Shown piece after piece: positions 8,550 through 18,438 of a stretch of DNA of 64,000 bases. This DNA is from Halobacteriales archaeon YIM A00013. GTDB taxonomy: Archaea; Halobacteriota; Halobacteria; Halobacteriales; Haloarculaceae. Every line of letters begins with the position of its first letter. The stretch's first letter is position 1. The translations under genes were made by a program, and so were the position numbers. The DNA lies in the NCBI GenBank assembly GCA_025041195.1, contig JAKCFM010000002.1:681771-745770 (forward strand), given 5' to 3'. The notes under the pieces are model-generated. The model saw only the letters and a program-made list of their open reading frames with translations, did not search any database and was not told the origin of the DNA.

Positions 8550-9926
8550 TTAGTCGTCGTCAGTAGCAGCCGTTCCCTCCTGCGTCGGAGTCTCCGTTAC
8601 TGGTGGGTCATCGTTTGGAATGAGCAGGTTGAGAATCAACACGGCGAGGCCACCGGTGACGACGCCAGACCCGAAGAACGTCCGCACCATCTGCGGGAAG
8701 TTCGCGAGCAGTTCTGGCCGAAACGTCACGCCGAGTCCGAGCGCCATCGAAACTGCCAGTATCGTCAACGATCGGTTCGTCAGTGGGACCTCTCGATCGA
8801 TGATCTGCAGCCCGCTCGTGAAGATCATCGCAAACAGGATCGTCGCACCCCCACCGAGGACTGGCGCGGGCATGGTCGTCACGAGCGCGCTCACCTTCGG
8901 AACGAATCCGGCAATGAGCAGGATGCTCCCAGCGATGCCAACCACGTGTCGACTCGCGACGCCAGTAAAGCTGATGAGCCCGACGTTCTGTGCGAACGAT
9001 GTGTTCGGGAACGCTCCGAACAGCGAGGCAATCGCACTCATTGCCCCGTCTGCGAAGACCCCGCCTCGGAGCTCACTCGTTTCTGCCGATCGGCCCGTCG
9101 TCGCGATCGTCGCGGAGATGTTTCCGACGGTCTCCATTGAGACGATCAGATAGACCGCTGCGATCGCGAGAATGGCATCTGGATGGAACTCCAACCCAAA
9201 CTGCAGCGGCACCGGAACGGCGATCCAGCCGGCATTAGCCACCGGTCCGAAGTCGACAATTCCAAAGGAAAGTGCCATCACGTAGCCGATCAGGATGCCA
9301 AAGAAGACGCTTGCTATCCGCAGGATGCCGCGGAAAAACTGGTTTAACACCAGCGTCACGAGAAACACGGTTCCCGAAATTGTGAGTGCCGTCATCGATG
9401 CGTAGTTGCTCACGGACGCAGGCCCACCTGAAGCTCCTGCGGCGTAGTCGATCCCCGTTGGGATGAGCGTGAGCCCGATCAGCATCACAACGACGCCGTT
9501 GACGAGCGGCGGAAACAGCACTTCAAACCGCTCGTAGGTTGCGCCGATGGTGAGCTGGACAACCGACCCTGCGAGTGCCGCACCAAGGATGGCAGGGAGT
9601 CCGTACTGGTTGCCAATCACTGTCAGCGTTCCCAGAAACGCAAAACTCGTCCCCATCATGATCGGAACCTTGCCGCCAATCGGCCCGATTGGATAGACCT
9701 GTACTAGCGTCGCCGCCCCGGCAATTATCAGTGCAATCTGGACCAGGAACGTTGTGTCACCCTCTGATAGGCCGAGTGTCGTGGCCAGTATCAACGGCAC
9801 TGCAACGTTTCCCAGGATCATTGAGAGTACGTGCTGGAAACCAAGCGCCAGCGACTCTCCAATCGGTGGTTTGTCCTCAATATCGTAAACCACCTCGGTC
9901 TCAGCTGCGTGTTCGCTCTGTGTCAT
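8550..9926 (-). CDS. Xanthine/urate permease, NCS2 (nucleobase:cation symporter 2) family
   Basis: 458 residues with about 12-14 hydrophobic segments and an acidic C-terminal tail. The NAT/NCS2 signature reads QNVGLISFTGVASRHV, matching Q-N-x-G-x-x-x-x-T. The Q-N form is common in xanthine and urate carriers, and uracil carriers usually differ here, so purine uptake is likely; the flanking urate genes support this. The ATG at 9926 (MTQSEHAAE) is preferred to the in-frame ATG at 9941. It is divergent from the malic enzyme gene across a 166-base AT-rich promoter region. Confidence 0.9.
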   Translation of the reverse strand: MTQSEHAAETEVVYDIEDKPPIGESLALGFQHVLSMILGNVAVPLILATTLGLSEGDTTFLVQIALIIAGAATLVQVYPIGPIGGKVPIMMGTSFAFLGTLTVIGNQYGLPAILGAALAGSVVQLTIGATYERFEVLFPPLVNGVVVMLIGLTLIPTGIDYAAGASGGPASVSNYASMTALTISGTVFLVTLVLNQFFRGILRIASVFFGILIGYVMALSFGIVDFGPVANAGWIAVPVPLQFGLEFHPDAILAIAAVYLIVSMETVGNISATIATTGRSAETSELRGGVFADGAMSAIASLFGAFPNTSFAQNVGLISFTGVASRHVVGIAGSILLIAGFVPKVSALVTTMPAPVLGGGATILFAMIFTSGLQIIDREVPLTNRSLTILAVSMALGLGVTFRPELLANFPQMVRTFFGSGVVTGGLAVLILNLLIPNDDPPVTETPTQEGTAATDDD

Positions 9927-10092
9927 GCGAAACCTACGCAAGTTCTCTCATACTATCAAATAAATATATTTTAATTTACCTTACCAATAATAAGAGAAAT
10001 TAATCATCGACTGTGTTCGTTTGGTGGTGGATAGGCCGTTGAAGCGTGTTATTTGGACATACTTTTTTAGTGGTTGCTTCCTATCGGAGTCC
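9927..10092. promoter_or_regulatory. Divergent promoter region, permease/malic enzyme
   Basis: A 166-base spacer between two divergent starts. The permease side has a long A/T run (aaataaatatattttaattt near 9960), suitable as TATA for the - strand. No dyad operator was identified. Confidence 0.4.
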
Positions 10093-12348
10093 ATGGGACT
10101 CGAAGAGGAGTCACTCGACTACCACAGTCAGGAACCGGCCGGGAAGTTGGCGATTTCGTCGACGAAATCAACGAGCACACAGCATGATCTGAGTCTGGCG
10201 TACTCGCCGGGCGTCGCCGCGCCATGTCGCAAAATTGCAGCGGACGAGCGTGACGCGTACCAGTACACCGCAAAAGGGAATCTGGTCGGCGTTGTCTCGA
10301 ACGGCTCAGCGGTACTCGGGCTGGGGGATATTGGCGCGCAGGCCTCGAAACCCGTGATGGAGGGCAAGGGCGTGTTGTTCAAGCGCTTTGCCGATATCGA
10401 CGTGTTCGACATTGAGCTGTCTGAGACCGACGTGGATGCGTTCGTTGACGCCGTCGCGGCCATGGAGCCCACCTTCGGTGGCATTAACTTAGAGGATATC
10501 ACTGCACCAGCGTGTTTCGAGATCGAACGCCAGTTGCGCGAGCGGATGGACATTCCGGTGTTTCACGACGACCAGCATGGCACTGCCATTATCACTGGTG
10601 CGGCGCTGTTGAACGCGTCTGATCTCGTCGACAAGGAGCTTTCGGAGCTCGAAATCGTTGTTTCTGGTGCTGGAGCGAGCGCGATCTCGACTGCTCGATT
10701 CTATGTCTCGCTGGGGGTTCGCCCCGAGAACGTCACAATGTGCGATTCGACGGGGATCATCACCACTGCCCGTGTCGAGGAGGAGGATCTCAACCCGTAC
10801 AAACGCGAGTTTGCGCGCGACATTCCGGGTGGCGATCTCTCGACGGCAATGGAGGGAAAAGACGTTTTCGTCGGGCTGTCAGTGGGCGGCATTGTGAGTC
10901 CGGACATGGTTCGGTCGATGGCCGCGGATCCCATCATCTTCGCGATGGCGAATCCTGACCCTGAGATCAGCTATGAGAGTGCGAAGGCCGCCCGCGACGA
11001 CACCGTCATCATGGCAACGGGCCGCTCTGATTATCCCAATCAGGTGAACAACGTGCTTGGCTTTCCGTTCATCTTCCGTGGTGCGCTCGACGTGCGCGCC
11101 ACCGAAATTAATGAGTCGATGAAAGTCGCTGCGGCGCGAGCGCTCGCTGCCCTAGCCCGGGAGGACGTTCCCGATGCGGTGGTGAAGGCCTACGGCGACG
11201 AACCGCTCCAGTTTGGGCCCGAGTATATCATTCCCAAGCCACTGGACACGCGGGTCCTGTTCGAGGTGTCGTCGGCCGTTGGCGCCGCTGCAATGGAGAG
11301 TGGCGTGGCGAGAACGTCAGTGACGGAGGCGACGTACCGGGAACGCCTGGAGGCGCGGCTCGGCAAATCCCGTGAACTAATGCGGGTTGTCCACAACAAG
11401 GCCAGGCTCGACCCACAGCGCGTGGTGTTCACCGAGGGAGATGACGAGACGATCATTCGTGCGGCGTATCAGCTCGCAGATCGGGAGATTGCAATCCCGG
11501 TGTTGATCGGCGATCGACAGACGATTCGGTCGAAGGCAGCCACATTGGGGCTCTCATTCGAGCCTGAAGTCATCGACCCGACGACGGATGAACTCGCTCC
11601 GTACGCTGATCGGCTGTTCGAGCTCCGAAAACGGAACGGAATGACGCGGGACATCGCCAAAGAGACAATCCAGACGCCGAGCTATCTGGGGAGTGTGCTG
11701 GTCGAACTCGGCGATGTGGATGCAATGATCACCGGATTGCGACACGATTATCCGTCTGCGTTGCGGCCGCCGCTCCAGATCGTCGGCACGGCCCCAGACA
11801 CCGATTACGCCGCTGGCGTCTACATGCTCACACTCGACGATCGGGTGGTGTTCTGTGCGGATGCGACTGTCAATCAGAATCCATCCGCTGACGTGCTCAC
11901 GGAGGTGACCAACCACACCGCTGCACTCGCTCGGCGGTTTGATATCGAGCCACGCGCAGCGCTGCTGTCGTACTCCGATTTCGGCAGCGTTGATTCGCCG
12001 GCCACGGCCATTCCACGTCGTGCCACAGAGATCCTCCGCGAGGACCCAACCGTTGCGTACCAGGTTGATGGTGAGCTCCAGGCTGATACCGCCGTCGTCG
12101 AGGAGTTGCTGACCGATACCTACGCGTTTAGCGAGCTCGACGCCCCCGCGAACGTGCTGGTGTTTCCGAACCTTGCCGCGGGTAACATCAGTTACAAACT
12201 GTTACAACGACTCGGCGGCGCCGAAACGATCGGTCCGATGCTCGTTGGCATGGACAAACCTGTGCACGTGCTCCAGCGCGGCGATGAAGTGAAAGACGTG
12301 GTCAATCTCGCGAGCATCGCGGTGGTTGACGCACAATCGTCTGACTGA
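10093..12348 (+). CDS. maeB: NADP-type malic enzyme with phosphotransacetylase-like domain
   Basis: 751 residues, the length of MaeB enzymes. Residues about 1-420 are the malic enzyme part: [40 protein letters not shown] with the metal-binding Asp, and the nucleotide-binding [14 protein letters not shown]. Residues about 430-751 form a phosphate acetyl/butyryltransferase-like domain ([35 protein letters not shown]), usually regulatory in this family. It decarboxylates malate to pyruvate. In this cluster it would take malate made from glyoxylate by malate synthase. The ATG at 10093 is chosen; the frame extends to 10021 but adds non-family sequence. Confidence 0.93.
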   Translation: MGLEEESLDYHSQEPAGKLAISSTKSTSTQHDLSLAYSPGVAAPCRKIAADERDAYQYTAKGNLVGVVSNGSAVLGLGDIGAQASKPVMEGKGVLFKRFADIDVFDIELSETDVDAFVDAVAAMEPTFGGINLEDITAPACFEIERQLRERMDIPVFHDDQHGTAIITGAALLNASDLVDKELSELEIVVSGAGASAISTARFYVSLGVRPENVTMCDSTGIITTARVEEEDLNPYKREFARDIPGGDLSTAMEGKDVFVGLSVGGIVSPDMVRSMAADPIIFAMANPDPEISYESAKAARDDTVIMATGRSDYPNQVNNVLGFPFIFRGALDVRATEINESMKVAAARALAALAREDVPDAVVKAYGDEPLQFGPEYIIPKPLDTRVLFEVSSAVGAAAMESGVARTSVTEATYRERLEARLGKSRELMRVVHNKARLDPQRVVFTEGDDETIIRAAYQLADREIAIPVLIGDRQTIRSKAATLGLSFEPEVIDPTTDELAPYADRLFELRKRNGMTRDIAKETIQTPSYLGSVLVELGDVDAMITGLRHDYPSALRPPLQIVGTAPDTDYAAGVYMLTLDDRVVFCADATVNQNPSADVLTEVTNHTAALARRFDIEPRAALLSYSDFGSVDSPATAIPRRATEILREDPTVAYQVDGELQADTAVVEELLTDTYAFSELDAPANVLVFPNLAAGNISYKLLQRLGGAETIGPMLVGMDKPVHVLQRGDEVKDVVNLASIAVVDAQSSD

Positions 12349-12430
12349 TCGCGACCACACGAGTGCGTGGGTGGAGCTGTCAATTGCTTCGACCGTCAGT
12401 TTTTTACAATACTCAAAGAATTGCATAGCT

Positions 12431-13489
12431 ATGGATACGTACGACGTAGCCATCATTCCAGGTGACGGTATCGGCCCGGCAGTCACAGAGGCGGCACTGT
12501 CGGTACTTGACCATCTTGGCGAGACACATGGCTTCGCGTTAGAACGAACAACCTACGACTGGGGAACGGAGCGGTATCTCGAAACCGGCTCGATGATGCC
12601 TGACGACGGCCTTGAGAAACTTGAGTCAACGGACGCCATCTTCCTTGGGGCCGTTGGCCATCCAGAGGTACCAGACCACGTGACGCTCAATGGCCTGCTG
12701 TTGCCGATCCGCAAGGGATTCGACCAGTACGTCTGCAAACGACCGAACGTACTTTATGAGGGCATTGACAGCCCGTTGCGAGGGTACTCGAACGGCGACA
12801 TTGATCTGGTTGTCTATCGAGAGAACACTGAGGGTGAGTATGCCAACATCGGCGGGCGCGAACACCGTGGATTCGATCACGAAGTTGCCGTCCAATCGTC
12901 CGTGTTCACGCGGTCGGGCACCGAACGGATCGTGCGCCGCGCGTTCGAGGCAGCCGATCGACGAGACGGACAGCTCACCTCGATCACCAAATCGAACGCG
13001 CAGGCTCATTCGATGGTGTTCTGGGACGATGTCGTCGATGAAGTGAGCGAAGAGTTTTCCGACGTATCTGTCGATCGGTTGCTCGTCGATCGGGCATCGA
13101 TGGATCTCGTCCGACGGCCGGAGTCGTTCGACGTGCTCGTGGCGTCGAATCTGTTCGGCGACATCATCACCGACATTGCCGGCATTGTGACCGGGAGTCT
13201 CGGACTGGCGCCGTCGGGGAACATCAATCCGGACGGCGCCTATCCGTCGATGTACGAGCCCGTCCACGGTAGTGCGTACGATATCGTCGGCGAGAACTGT
13301 GCCAATCCGCTCGCGTCAGTGCTGACGGGCGCCATGCTCCTCGACGATCTTGTTGGGGGTACTGTCGGTGAGACGCTCAGGGAGGGCGTCGAATCGCTCC
13401 TCGCGGATCCAAACGCACCGAAAACGCCTGACCTCGGTGGCAGTGCCAGCACTGATGCGGTGGTTGCTGCGCTGATCGATCGACTCTGA
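12431..13489 (+). CDS. Isopropylmalate/isocitrate dehydrogenase-family enzyme, tartrate/D-malate dehydrogenase-like
   Basis: 352 residues of the beta-decarboxylating dehydrogenase family, starting IIPGDGIGPAVTEAALSVL and carrying the metal/substrate segments YRENTEGEYANIGG and DRASMDLVRRPESFDVLVASNLFGD. The pattern YRENTEGEY with GLLLPIRKGFDQYVCKRPN resembles tartrate dehydrogenase/decarboxylase and D-malate dehydrogenase more than LeuB. The likely substrate is a C4 2-hydroxy-dicarboxylate (D-malate or tartrate), which fits a neighbourhood handling glyoxylate, malate and tartronate semialdehyde; the exact one is inference. It follows malic enzyme by 82 bases on the same strand and meets the next gene tail to tail with one base between. 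Confidence 0.85.
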   Translation: MDTYDVAIIPGDGIGPAVTEAALSVLDHLGETHGFALERTTYDWGTERYLETGSMMPDDGLEKLESTDAIFLGAVGHPEVPDHVTLNGLLLPIRKGFDQYVCKRPNVLYEGIDSPLRGYSNGDIDLVVYRENTEGEYANIGGREHRGFDHEVAVQSSVFTRSGTERIVRRAFEAADRRDGQLTSITKSNAQAHSMVFWDDVVDEVSEEFSDVSVDRLLVDRASMDLVRRPESFDVLVASNLFGDIITDIAGIVTGSLGLAPSGNINPDGAYPSMYEPVHGSAYDIVGENCANPLASVLTGAMLLDDLVGGTVGETLREGVESLLADPNAPKTPDLGGSASTDAVVAALIDRL

Positions 13490-13490
13490 A

Positions 13491-14429
13491 TCAGACGACG
13501 CGGTTTTTCAACGGCTCTCCAGATTGATATCGGCGAACGTTCTCCGAGACCAGCCCGGCGATATCCAGATGGTATCGATTCGTGGCTGATCCGCGGTGTG
13601 GCGAGATAATCACTTCGTCCATCTCCCACAGCGGCGAGGACGATGGGAGCGGCTCCGTTTCGAACACGTCGAGTGCCGCCCCCGCAATGGCTCCCGTTTC
13701 CAGGGCGTCGATTAACTGGCGCTCGTCGACGACCGGGCCGCGAGCCACGTTGATGAGATAGGAATCCGATTGCATTGCCTCGAATTCTGCCGACCCGAAC
13801 AGCCCGTTTGTCGCCGGCGTGTGTGGAACTGCAATGGCGACAAACCGGGCGTCAGCGATCGCTTCGTGAAGTTCGTCCGGGTGATACACCGTGGAGACAC
13901 CTGGCACGGACGCATCGGATCGGCGGACGCCAACCACATCCATCCCGAGCGCAGTTGCCCGCGTCGCAATGCCTTGCCCGAGCGTCCCGAGTCCGACCAC
14001 GCACAACCGTTCATTCTCGATCGTGAATGGTCGTTCGTACGGCGGTTCGTACCAGCTGCCGTCTCCCTGGTGATCACGATACGTGTGCAACAACCGGGCG
14101 AACGAGAGCATATAGCCCACGGCAAGCTCTCCAACCGTCGATCCATGGATTCCCGTGCTGTTTGTCAGTGGTGTTCCAGCGCGTTCGTACTCGTTCGTGT
14201 CGAACGCGTCGTAGCCGGCGCGGATGACGTGGACCCAGGACGCATCGAGAAATGCCGACCGTGGTTCGAACGACGCAACCGCGTCGGTTTGATCGAACGT
14301 TTCGTCGTCATCGACGAGATGCACCGGTAGCGAGAGATCGTCGAACGCCCCATAGAATCCCTCTGCAGGAATTTTGTTCCCAACTGATTCGTGAATACAG
14401 AGCCGTTCGAGTGGCGTACGGTCTGTCAT
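13491..14429 (-). CDS. D-2-hydroxyacid dehydrogenase (glyoxylate/hydroxypyruvate reductase-like)
   Basis: 312 residues of the D-isomer-specific 2-hydroxyacid dehydrogenase family. The Rossmann motif is VVGLGTLGQGIATRA. The catalytic triad is visible as the Arg of NVARGPVVDE, the Glu of FETEPLP and the His of SPHRGS. Such enzymes interconvert glyoxylate/glycolate or hydroxypyruvate/glycerate with NAD(P)H. Among glyoxylate-forming and tartronate-semialdehyde genes, a role in reducing glyoxylate or hydroxypyruvate is the simplest reading. It is divergent from the TPP-enzyme gene across a 147-base spacer. Confidence 0.88.
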   Translation of the reverse strand: MTDRTPLERLCIHESVGNKIPAEGFYGAFDDLSLPVHLVDDDETFDQTDAVASFEPRSAFLDASWVHVIRAGYDAFDTNEYERAGTPLTNSTGIHGSTVGELAVGYMLSFARLLHTYRDHQGDGSWYEPPYERPFTIENERLCVVGLGTLGQGIATRATALGMDVVGVRRSDASVPGVSTVYHPDELHEAIADARFVAIAVPHTPATNGLFGSAEFEAMQSDSYLINVARGPVVDERQLIDALETGAIAGAALDVFETEPLPSSSPLWEMDEVIISPHRGSATNRYHLDIAGLVSENVRRYQSGEPLKNRVV

Positions 14430-14576
14430 GTGGTATCAGCATGGGAAAGGAAAGCCTCCTATTTGGTTCTATCGGTGGGTTTATGAGTATAAACGATGAA
14501 GGTTATAGGTTGAGGGATAGTTTTATTATGACGCCATATAGTCACATAGATGGCCATCGAGAGATGGCGGACTACC
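14430..14576. promoter_or_regulatory. Divergent promoter region, hydroxyacid dehydrogenase/TPP enzyme
   Basis: A 147-base AT-rich spacer between divergent starts. The segment gatagttttattatgacg near 14515-14532 is TATA-like for the + strand gene. I found no clear dyad. Confidence 0.35.
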
Positions 14577-16175
14577 ATGAACGTCACCGAGTCACTCGTT
14601 GCGGTATTGGAAGCTGAGGGTGTAGAGTACTGCGTAGGGTTTCCGAGCAATCCCTTGTTTGATACCGGGAAAGCGGAGGAGGCCGGCATTCGGACGATCA
14701 TCACCAGACAGGAACGGACAGCGCTGCACATGGCCGATGGCATCGGTCGCGTGAGTTCGGGTGAAGAGATCGCTGCATTCGCGTGCCAACACGGACCGGG
14801 AACCGAGAATTCGATTGGCGGTGTCGCGCAGGCCTACGCTGAATCCGCGCCGCTTGTTGCGATTCCTGCTGGATATGACCGGTCGGGAACTGATGTCGAT
14901 CCACGCTTCAACTCGTTTCTCACCTACCAGCCGGTGAGCAAAACGTGTGAACAACTAACCGACCCGGAGGCGGTCGATGAGACGATGCGGCGCGCGTTCA
15001 ACGCGGCTCGCAATGGTCGACCGCGTCCGTCCGTCGTCGAGGTTCCGAAAGACGTGTTCAGTGAGGAGGTGTCGTCGTTCGACTACACGCCTACAGAGGC
15101 TACCAGACCCGGACCGGATCCAGAGGGCATCGAGGAGATCGCCGACGTGTTGCTCAACGCGGAGAATCCAGTGCTGTACGCTGGCCAGGGCGTCCATTAT
15201 GCCCAGGCGTGGGAGCCGCTCCGGAAACTGGCCGAAACGCTTGAGGCCCCTGTTGGGACGAGTCTCAACGGCAAAAGTGCGTTCCCGGAGGACCATCCCC
15301 TGTCGCTGGGTGCCGGTTCGAAGAGCGAACCCGCAGCCCTTCACCAGTTTATCCAGGAGTCGGACGTGATCTTTGGCGTGGGATGTAGCTTCACGGACAC
15401 GGCCTACGGCATCACCGTGCCGGAAGACAAGACGGTCATTCACTCGACGCTGGATGCTGGTGATATCGATAAGGACGTCGTCTCGGAGTACTCGCTCGTC
15501 GGCGACGCCAAACTCACGCTGTCGTCGCTGGTGTCTGCTGTGCAGGCCCGTGTTGATGGTCCTCGTGGCCGGCGGGACGACGTGGCAGCCGAGATTAACG
15601 CAATCACGGAGTCGTGGCTCGAACAGTGGCGTCCGAAGCTGACCTCGGATGAGACGCCAATCAATCCGTATCGGGTTGTCAACGAGCTTGACAGCGTGCT
15701 TGATAAGGAAAGCAGCATCGTGACCCACGACGCTGGCAACGCGCGTGATTTCATGGCGCCGTTCTATGAGGCAACAGAGCCGCTCTCGTACGTTGGTTGG
15801 GGCAAAACCACGCAGCTTGGCTACGGGCTCGGGCTCATGATGGGTGCAAAACTTGTCCATCCCGATAAAACCTGTGTGCACATCATGGGCGATGGTGCCA
15901 TCGGTATGACCGGAATGGACTTTGAGACTGCTGCTCGTGAGGAGATCCCAATCATTGAGATCGTGTTGAACAACTTCGAGATGGCGTCGTACGACACGCC
16001 GTTCTCGGGCCATTACGCAGACTTCGCCGAGTCGCTCGGTGGCTATGGCGAACGCGTCGAGCGTCCCGAAAACATCGCCGACGCGCTCGAACGCGGTGTC
16101 GAACAGACGAAAAGCGGGACGCCAGTGTTGCTCGAGTTCCTCACAGCCAAGGAGACCGATAAATCGATCTTCTAA
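14577..16175 (+). CDS. Thiamine-diphosphate-dependent enzyme; candidate glyoxylate carboligase
   Basis: 532 residues with the three-domain layout of the acetolactate synthase superfamily. The N-terminal PYR domain has the cofactor-activating Glu at E46 (ITRQERTALHMADG). The C-terminal PP domain has the ThDP motif GDGAIGMTG followed by EIVLNN. Haloarchaeal relatives are usually just called thiamine pyrophosphate-requiring protein. The nearby tartronate-semialdehyde reductase and glyoxylate supply suggest it joins two glyoxylates to tartronate semialdehyde. The E. coli glyoxylate carboligase has Val in place of this Glu, so the assignment rests on context and the enzyme might make another product. 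Start ATG at 14577; an in-frame ATG at 14550 adds nine atypical residues. Confidence 0.8.
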   Translation: MNVTESLVAVLEAEGVEYCVGFPSNPLFDTGKAEEAGIRTIITRQERTALHMADGIGRVSSGEEIAAFACQHGPGTENSIGGVAQAYAESAPLVAIPAGYDRSGTDVDPRFNSFLTYQPVSKTCEQLTDPEAVDETMRRAFNAARNGRPRPSVVEVPKDVFSEEVSSFDYTPTEATRPGPDPEGIEEIADVLLNAENPVLYAGQGVHYAQAWEPLRKLAETLEAPVGTSLNGKSAFPEDHPLSLGAGSKSEPAALHQFIQESDVIFGVGCSFTDTAYGITVPEDKTVIHSTLDAGDIDKDVVSEYSLVGDAKLTLSSLVSAVQARVDGPRGRRDDVAAEINAITESWLEQWRPKLTSDETPINPYRVVNELDSVLDKESSIVTHDAGNARDFMAPFYEATEPLSYVGWGKTTQLGYGLGLMMGAKLVHPDKTCVHIMGDGAIGMTGMDFETAAREEIPIIEIVLNNFEMASYDTPFSGHYADFAESLGGYGERVERPENIADALERGVEQTKSGTPVLLEFLTAKETDKSIF

Positions 16176-16199
16176 GAACGCAGTTGAGGACAGAGAGAA

Positions 16200-16967
16200 T
16201 CAGTCGTAGGCGACGTTCAACTCGATCACGTTCCGGGCGTTGAGTAATAGCTCCGGTAGCTCGGTTTCGAGGGTCTCGGCCTTCACTCGTGACTGCGGAC
16301 CGGAGATGCTGATTGCACCGAGAGCACCGCCGTCTGGCGCCGTAATTGGTGTCGCAACACAGCAGAGACCTTCGAGGCGTTCTTCACGGTCGATCGCAAA
16401 GCCTTGCTCTCTAATTGTCTCAAACTCTGCATACAGCGTCTCACGGTCTGTGATCGTGTGTGGCGTCTTCTGTGGGAGGCCATGCCGGTCGATGATCTGA
16501 TCGACCCGCTCTAGGTCGTATTGGGCGAGGATCGCCTTTCCCATCGCGGTGGTGTGCAGATACACCTCTCGACCAGCGTGGGTGTCGAGATTGACCGCCC
16601 GACTGCTGTCCGCTCGATAGAGAAACACGCCGCGACCGTGCTCTTCGACCATGAGATTTGCCATCTCGCCGGATGATTCTGCCAGCTGTTGGATCTCCGG
16701 CTTTGCCGTCTCGTAGATCGGCTGCTGTCGACGCGCCCCAACCCCGAGTGCGAGAAATCGAAGTCCGATCGTGTACATGCCCGTTTCGTCGTGCACGACG
16801 TAGCGTTCGGCTTCGAGCGTTCGCAGGTGTTTATAAACGGTGCTTTTTGACATTGCCAGTGCGTCGGCGATCTCTGATATCCCTGCGCCCCCGCTGTCGT
16901 GGAGATATTCGAGTATTCGAAACGACTTGATGGTTGTCTTCACCATGCGTTCGTCATCTGAGCCCAT
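16200..16967 (-). CDS. IclR-family transcriptional regulator
   Basis: 255 residues. The N-terminal winged helix-turn-helix spans about 8-65 (KSFRILEYLHDSGGAGISEI, MSKSTVYKHLRTLEAERYVV), and the C-terminal effector domain about 80-250 holds EGLCCVATPITAPDG and GAISISGPQSRV, typical of IclR. Members often sense glyoxylate, pyruvate or aromatic acids, and in E. coli AllR (this family) senses glyoxylate and controls allantoin genes. In this island it is the obvious regulator. I chose the ATG at 16967; a longer frame reaches 17150. A short dyad TGTAT-cat-ATACA lies at 16971-16983, next to the start. Confidence 0.92.
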   Translation of the reverse strand: MGSDDERMVKTTIKSFRILEYLHDSGGAGISEIADALAMSKSTVYKHLRTLEAERYVVHDETGMYTIGLRFLALGVGARRQQPIYETAKPEIQQLAESSGEMANLMVEEHGRGVFLYRADSSRAVNLDTHAGREVYLHTTAMGKAILAQYDLERVDQIIDRHGLPQKTPHTITDRETLYAEFETIREQGFAIDREERLEGLCCVATPITAPDGGALGAISISGPQSRVKAETLETELPELLLNARNVIELNVAYD

Positions 16968-16970
16968 GCG

Positions 16971-16983
16971 TGTATCATATACA
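16971..16983. promoter_or_regulatory. Short dyad upstream of the iclR-type gene
   Basis: TGTAT-cat-ATACA, two perfect 5-base arms with a 3-base spacer, begins four bases before the start codon on the - strand. Its position suits autorepression, but the arms are short and AT-rich, so chance is possible. Confidence 0.3.
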
Positions 16984-17469
16984 AACAACTCTGTCACACT
17001 ATAAAGTAGTTGGTTTCCGATGACCAATCGTTCCCGCGTTTGATCGCCCGTCGTGTGGAATGGGTGTGGTCCGGCTGGCCATGTGGTTGGACCCGGCCGA
17101 CGTCTCTCACACTTTTGAATAGTCCGATTTTCGGATGCTGTCGATACCACTGAGCGTTACTCGGGACGATATCACCCGATTCATTCGTTCGACGATGGTC
17201 GAAATTGTGGATCTATCAGGTACAATGACACCGGTTGTGTTGTCTCACGAACGGGATTGCTATTACAACCGTACTACTGTCATAGCGAACGAGACGTTTC
17301 GTATATCGAACGCGGGAATCGACCGCAATAGCGCATCGAATAACCGGTATAGCTGACTGTCGGGTGTTCTATCGGGTGTCTATTGGAGAATTTTTTCGTA
17401 CGTCAACTCGAACGGTGGATTGAGAATACCGCAACTTCGTTATTCGTGCGCGTTGGTTCGCACTGGAAC
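16984..17469. other. Intergenic region between the garR-like and iclR-like genes
   Basis: About 490 bases between two - strand genes. It should hold the iclR-type promoter (cactataaagtag near 16998 is TATA-like). Otherwise I see no gene: the open frames present are short and lack family features. Confidence 0.4.
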
Positions 17470-18366
17470 CTACTCGTCGATGCGTGCGGTTTCGCCGGCC
17501 AGATCTTCGATGATCTGCATCACGCCGGAGTTGTCATCACGCCCTCTGCCGGTCGTCTCCATGCTCTTATACAGTTCGTGGGCGATCTGGGTCTGTGGCA
17601 TCGGCGCACCGAAATCCTCGCCGGCGTCGGTCGCGATGCGAAGATCTTTGTACTGATACGAGGCGAAAAAGCCGGGATCGAACGATCCCCGGATCATCTC
17701 CTCGGCCCGATTATCGAGCGTCCAGCAGCCTGCTGCACCGCCGCTGATCGCATCAACAACCGCCTGCAAGTCCGCACCGGCCTTTTCTGCGAACACGAGC
17801 GCTTCGCTCACAGCCACCATCTGTGCTGAGACCACGATCTGGTTGCAGGCTTTCGTCGTCTGGCCCGCGCCGTGTGGCCCACAGTGGGTGATCGTCTCGC
17901 CCATCGCCTCGAACACCTCACGATGGTCGTCGAACACGGCCTCCTCGCCGCCGACCATGATCGATAGCGTCCCCTCGATTGCGCCCGACTCGCCGCCGCT
18001 GATCGGCGCATCGAGCATCGCGCCGCCCGCGTCGTTGATCTCTGTGGCGAGCTCCTCCGTGACGGTCGGCGAGATCGTCGACATGTCGACAACCGTTGTC
18101 CCTTCGGTCAGCCCGTCGAGAACGCCATCCTCACCCCGAATGATCGATTCGACGACTGGCGTGTCTGGGAGACAGGTGATTACGGTGTCGGCGTCGCTCG
18201 CAACGGTTCGTGGATCAGCCCCGTCCGTTCCTCCCTCCGCAACCAGTGCCTCGACGGGCTCAGGCGACCGGTTGTGACCAATCACGTCGTAGCCAGCGTC
18301 AAGCAGATTCTTCGCCATTGGAAGGCCCATGATACCGAGTCCGATGAATCCAATCGTTCGTCCCAT
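17470..18366 (-). CDS. 2-hydroxy-3-oxopropionate (tartronate semialdehyde) reductase
   Basis: 298 residues of the beta-hydroxyacid dehydrogenase family. The nucleotide site is IGFIGLGIMGLPMAKNL, the substrate motif is DAPISGGESGAIEGTLSIMV, and the catalytic Lys is in GQTTKACNQ. The DAPVSGGE-type motif and the length are as in GarR/GlxR, which reduce tartronate semialdehyde to glycerate. A related 3-hydroxyisobutyrate dehydrogenase is possible, but the glyoxylate setting favours the first. It lies 72 bases after malate synthase on the same strand, so both ways of using glyoxylate are probably co-transcribed. Start is the ATG at 18366; a frame extension reaches 18396. Confidence 0.88.
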   Translation of the reverse strand: MGRTIGFIGLGIMGLPMAKNLLDAGYDVIGHNRSPEPVEALVAEGGTDGADPRTVASDADTVITCLPDTPVVESIIRGEDGVLDGLTEGTTVVDMSTISPTVTEELATEINDAGGAMLDAPISGGESGAIEGTLSIMVGGEEAVFDDHREVFEAMGETITHCGPHGAGQTTKACNQIVVSAQMVAVSEALVFAEKAGADLQAVVDAISGGAAGCWTLDNRAEEMIRGSFDPGFFASYQYKDLRIATDAGEDFGAPMPQTQIAHELYKSMETTGRGRDDNSGVMQIIEDLAGETARIDE

Positions 18367-18438
18367 TGTGATAGCCAAGGCGGGTGCCCACAGCAAAAAT
18401 GTATCGACCCGAACACCGCGCGTGGTGCGCGGCGGTTG

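Noticed and set aside
14955..16013. 352-codon open frame on the - strand
   Set aside because: It is antisense to the ThDP-enzyme gene, which has clear motifs; its sequence is Arg/His-rich and matches no family, as expected of a shadow frame.
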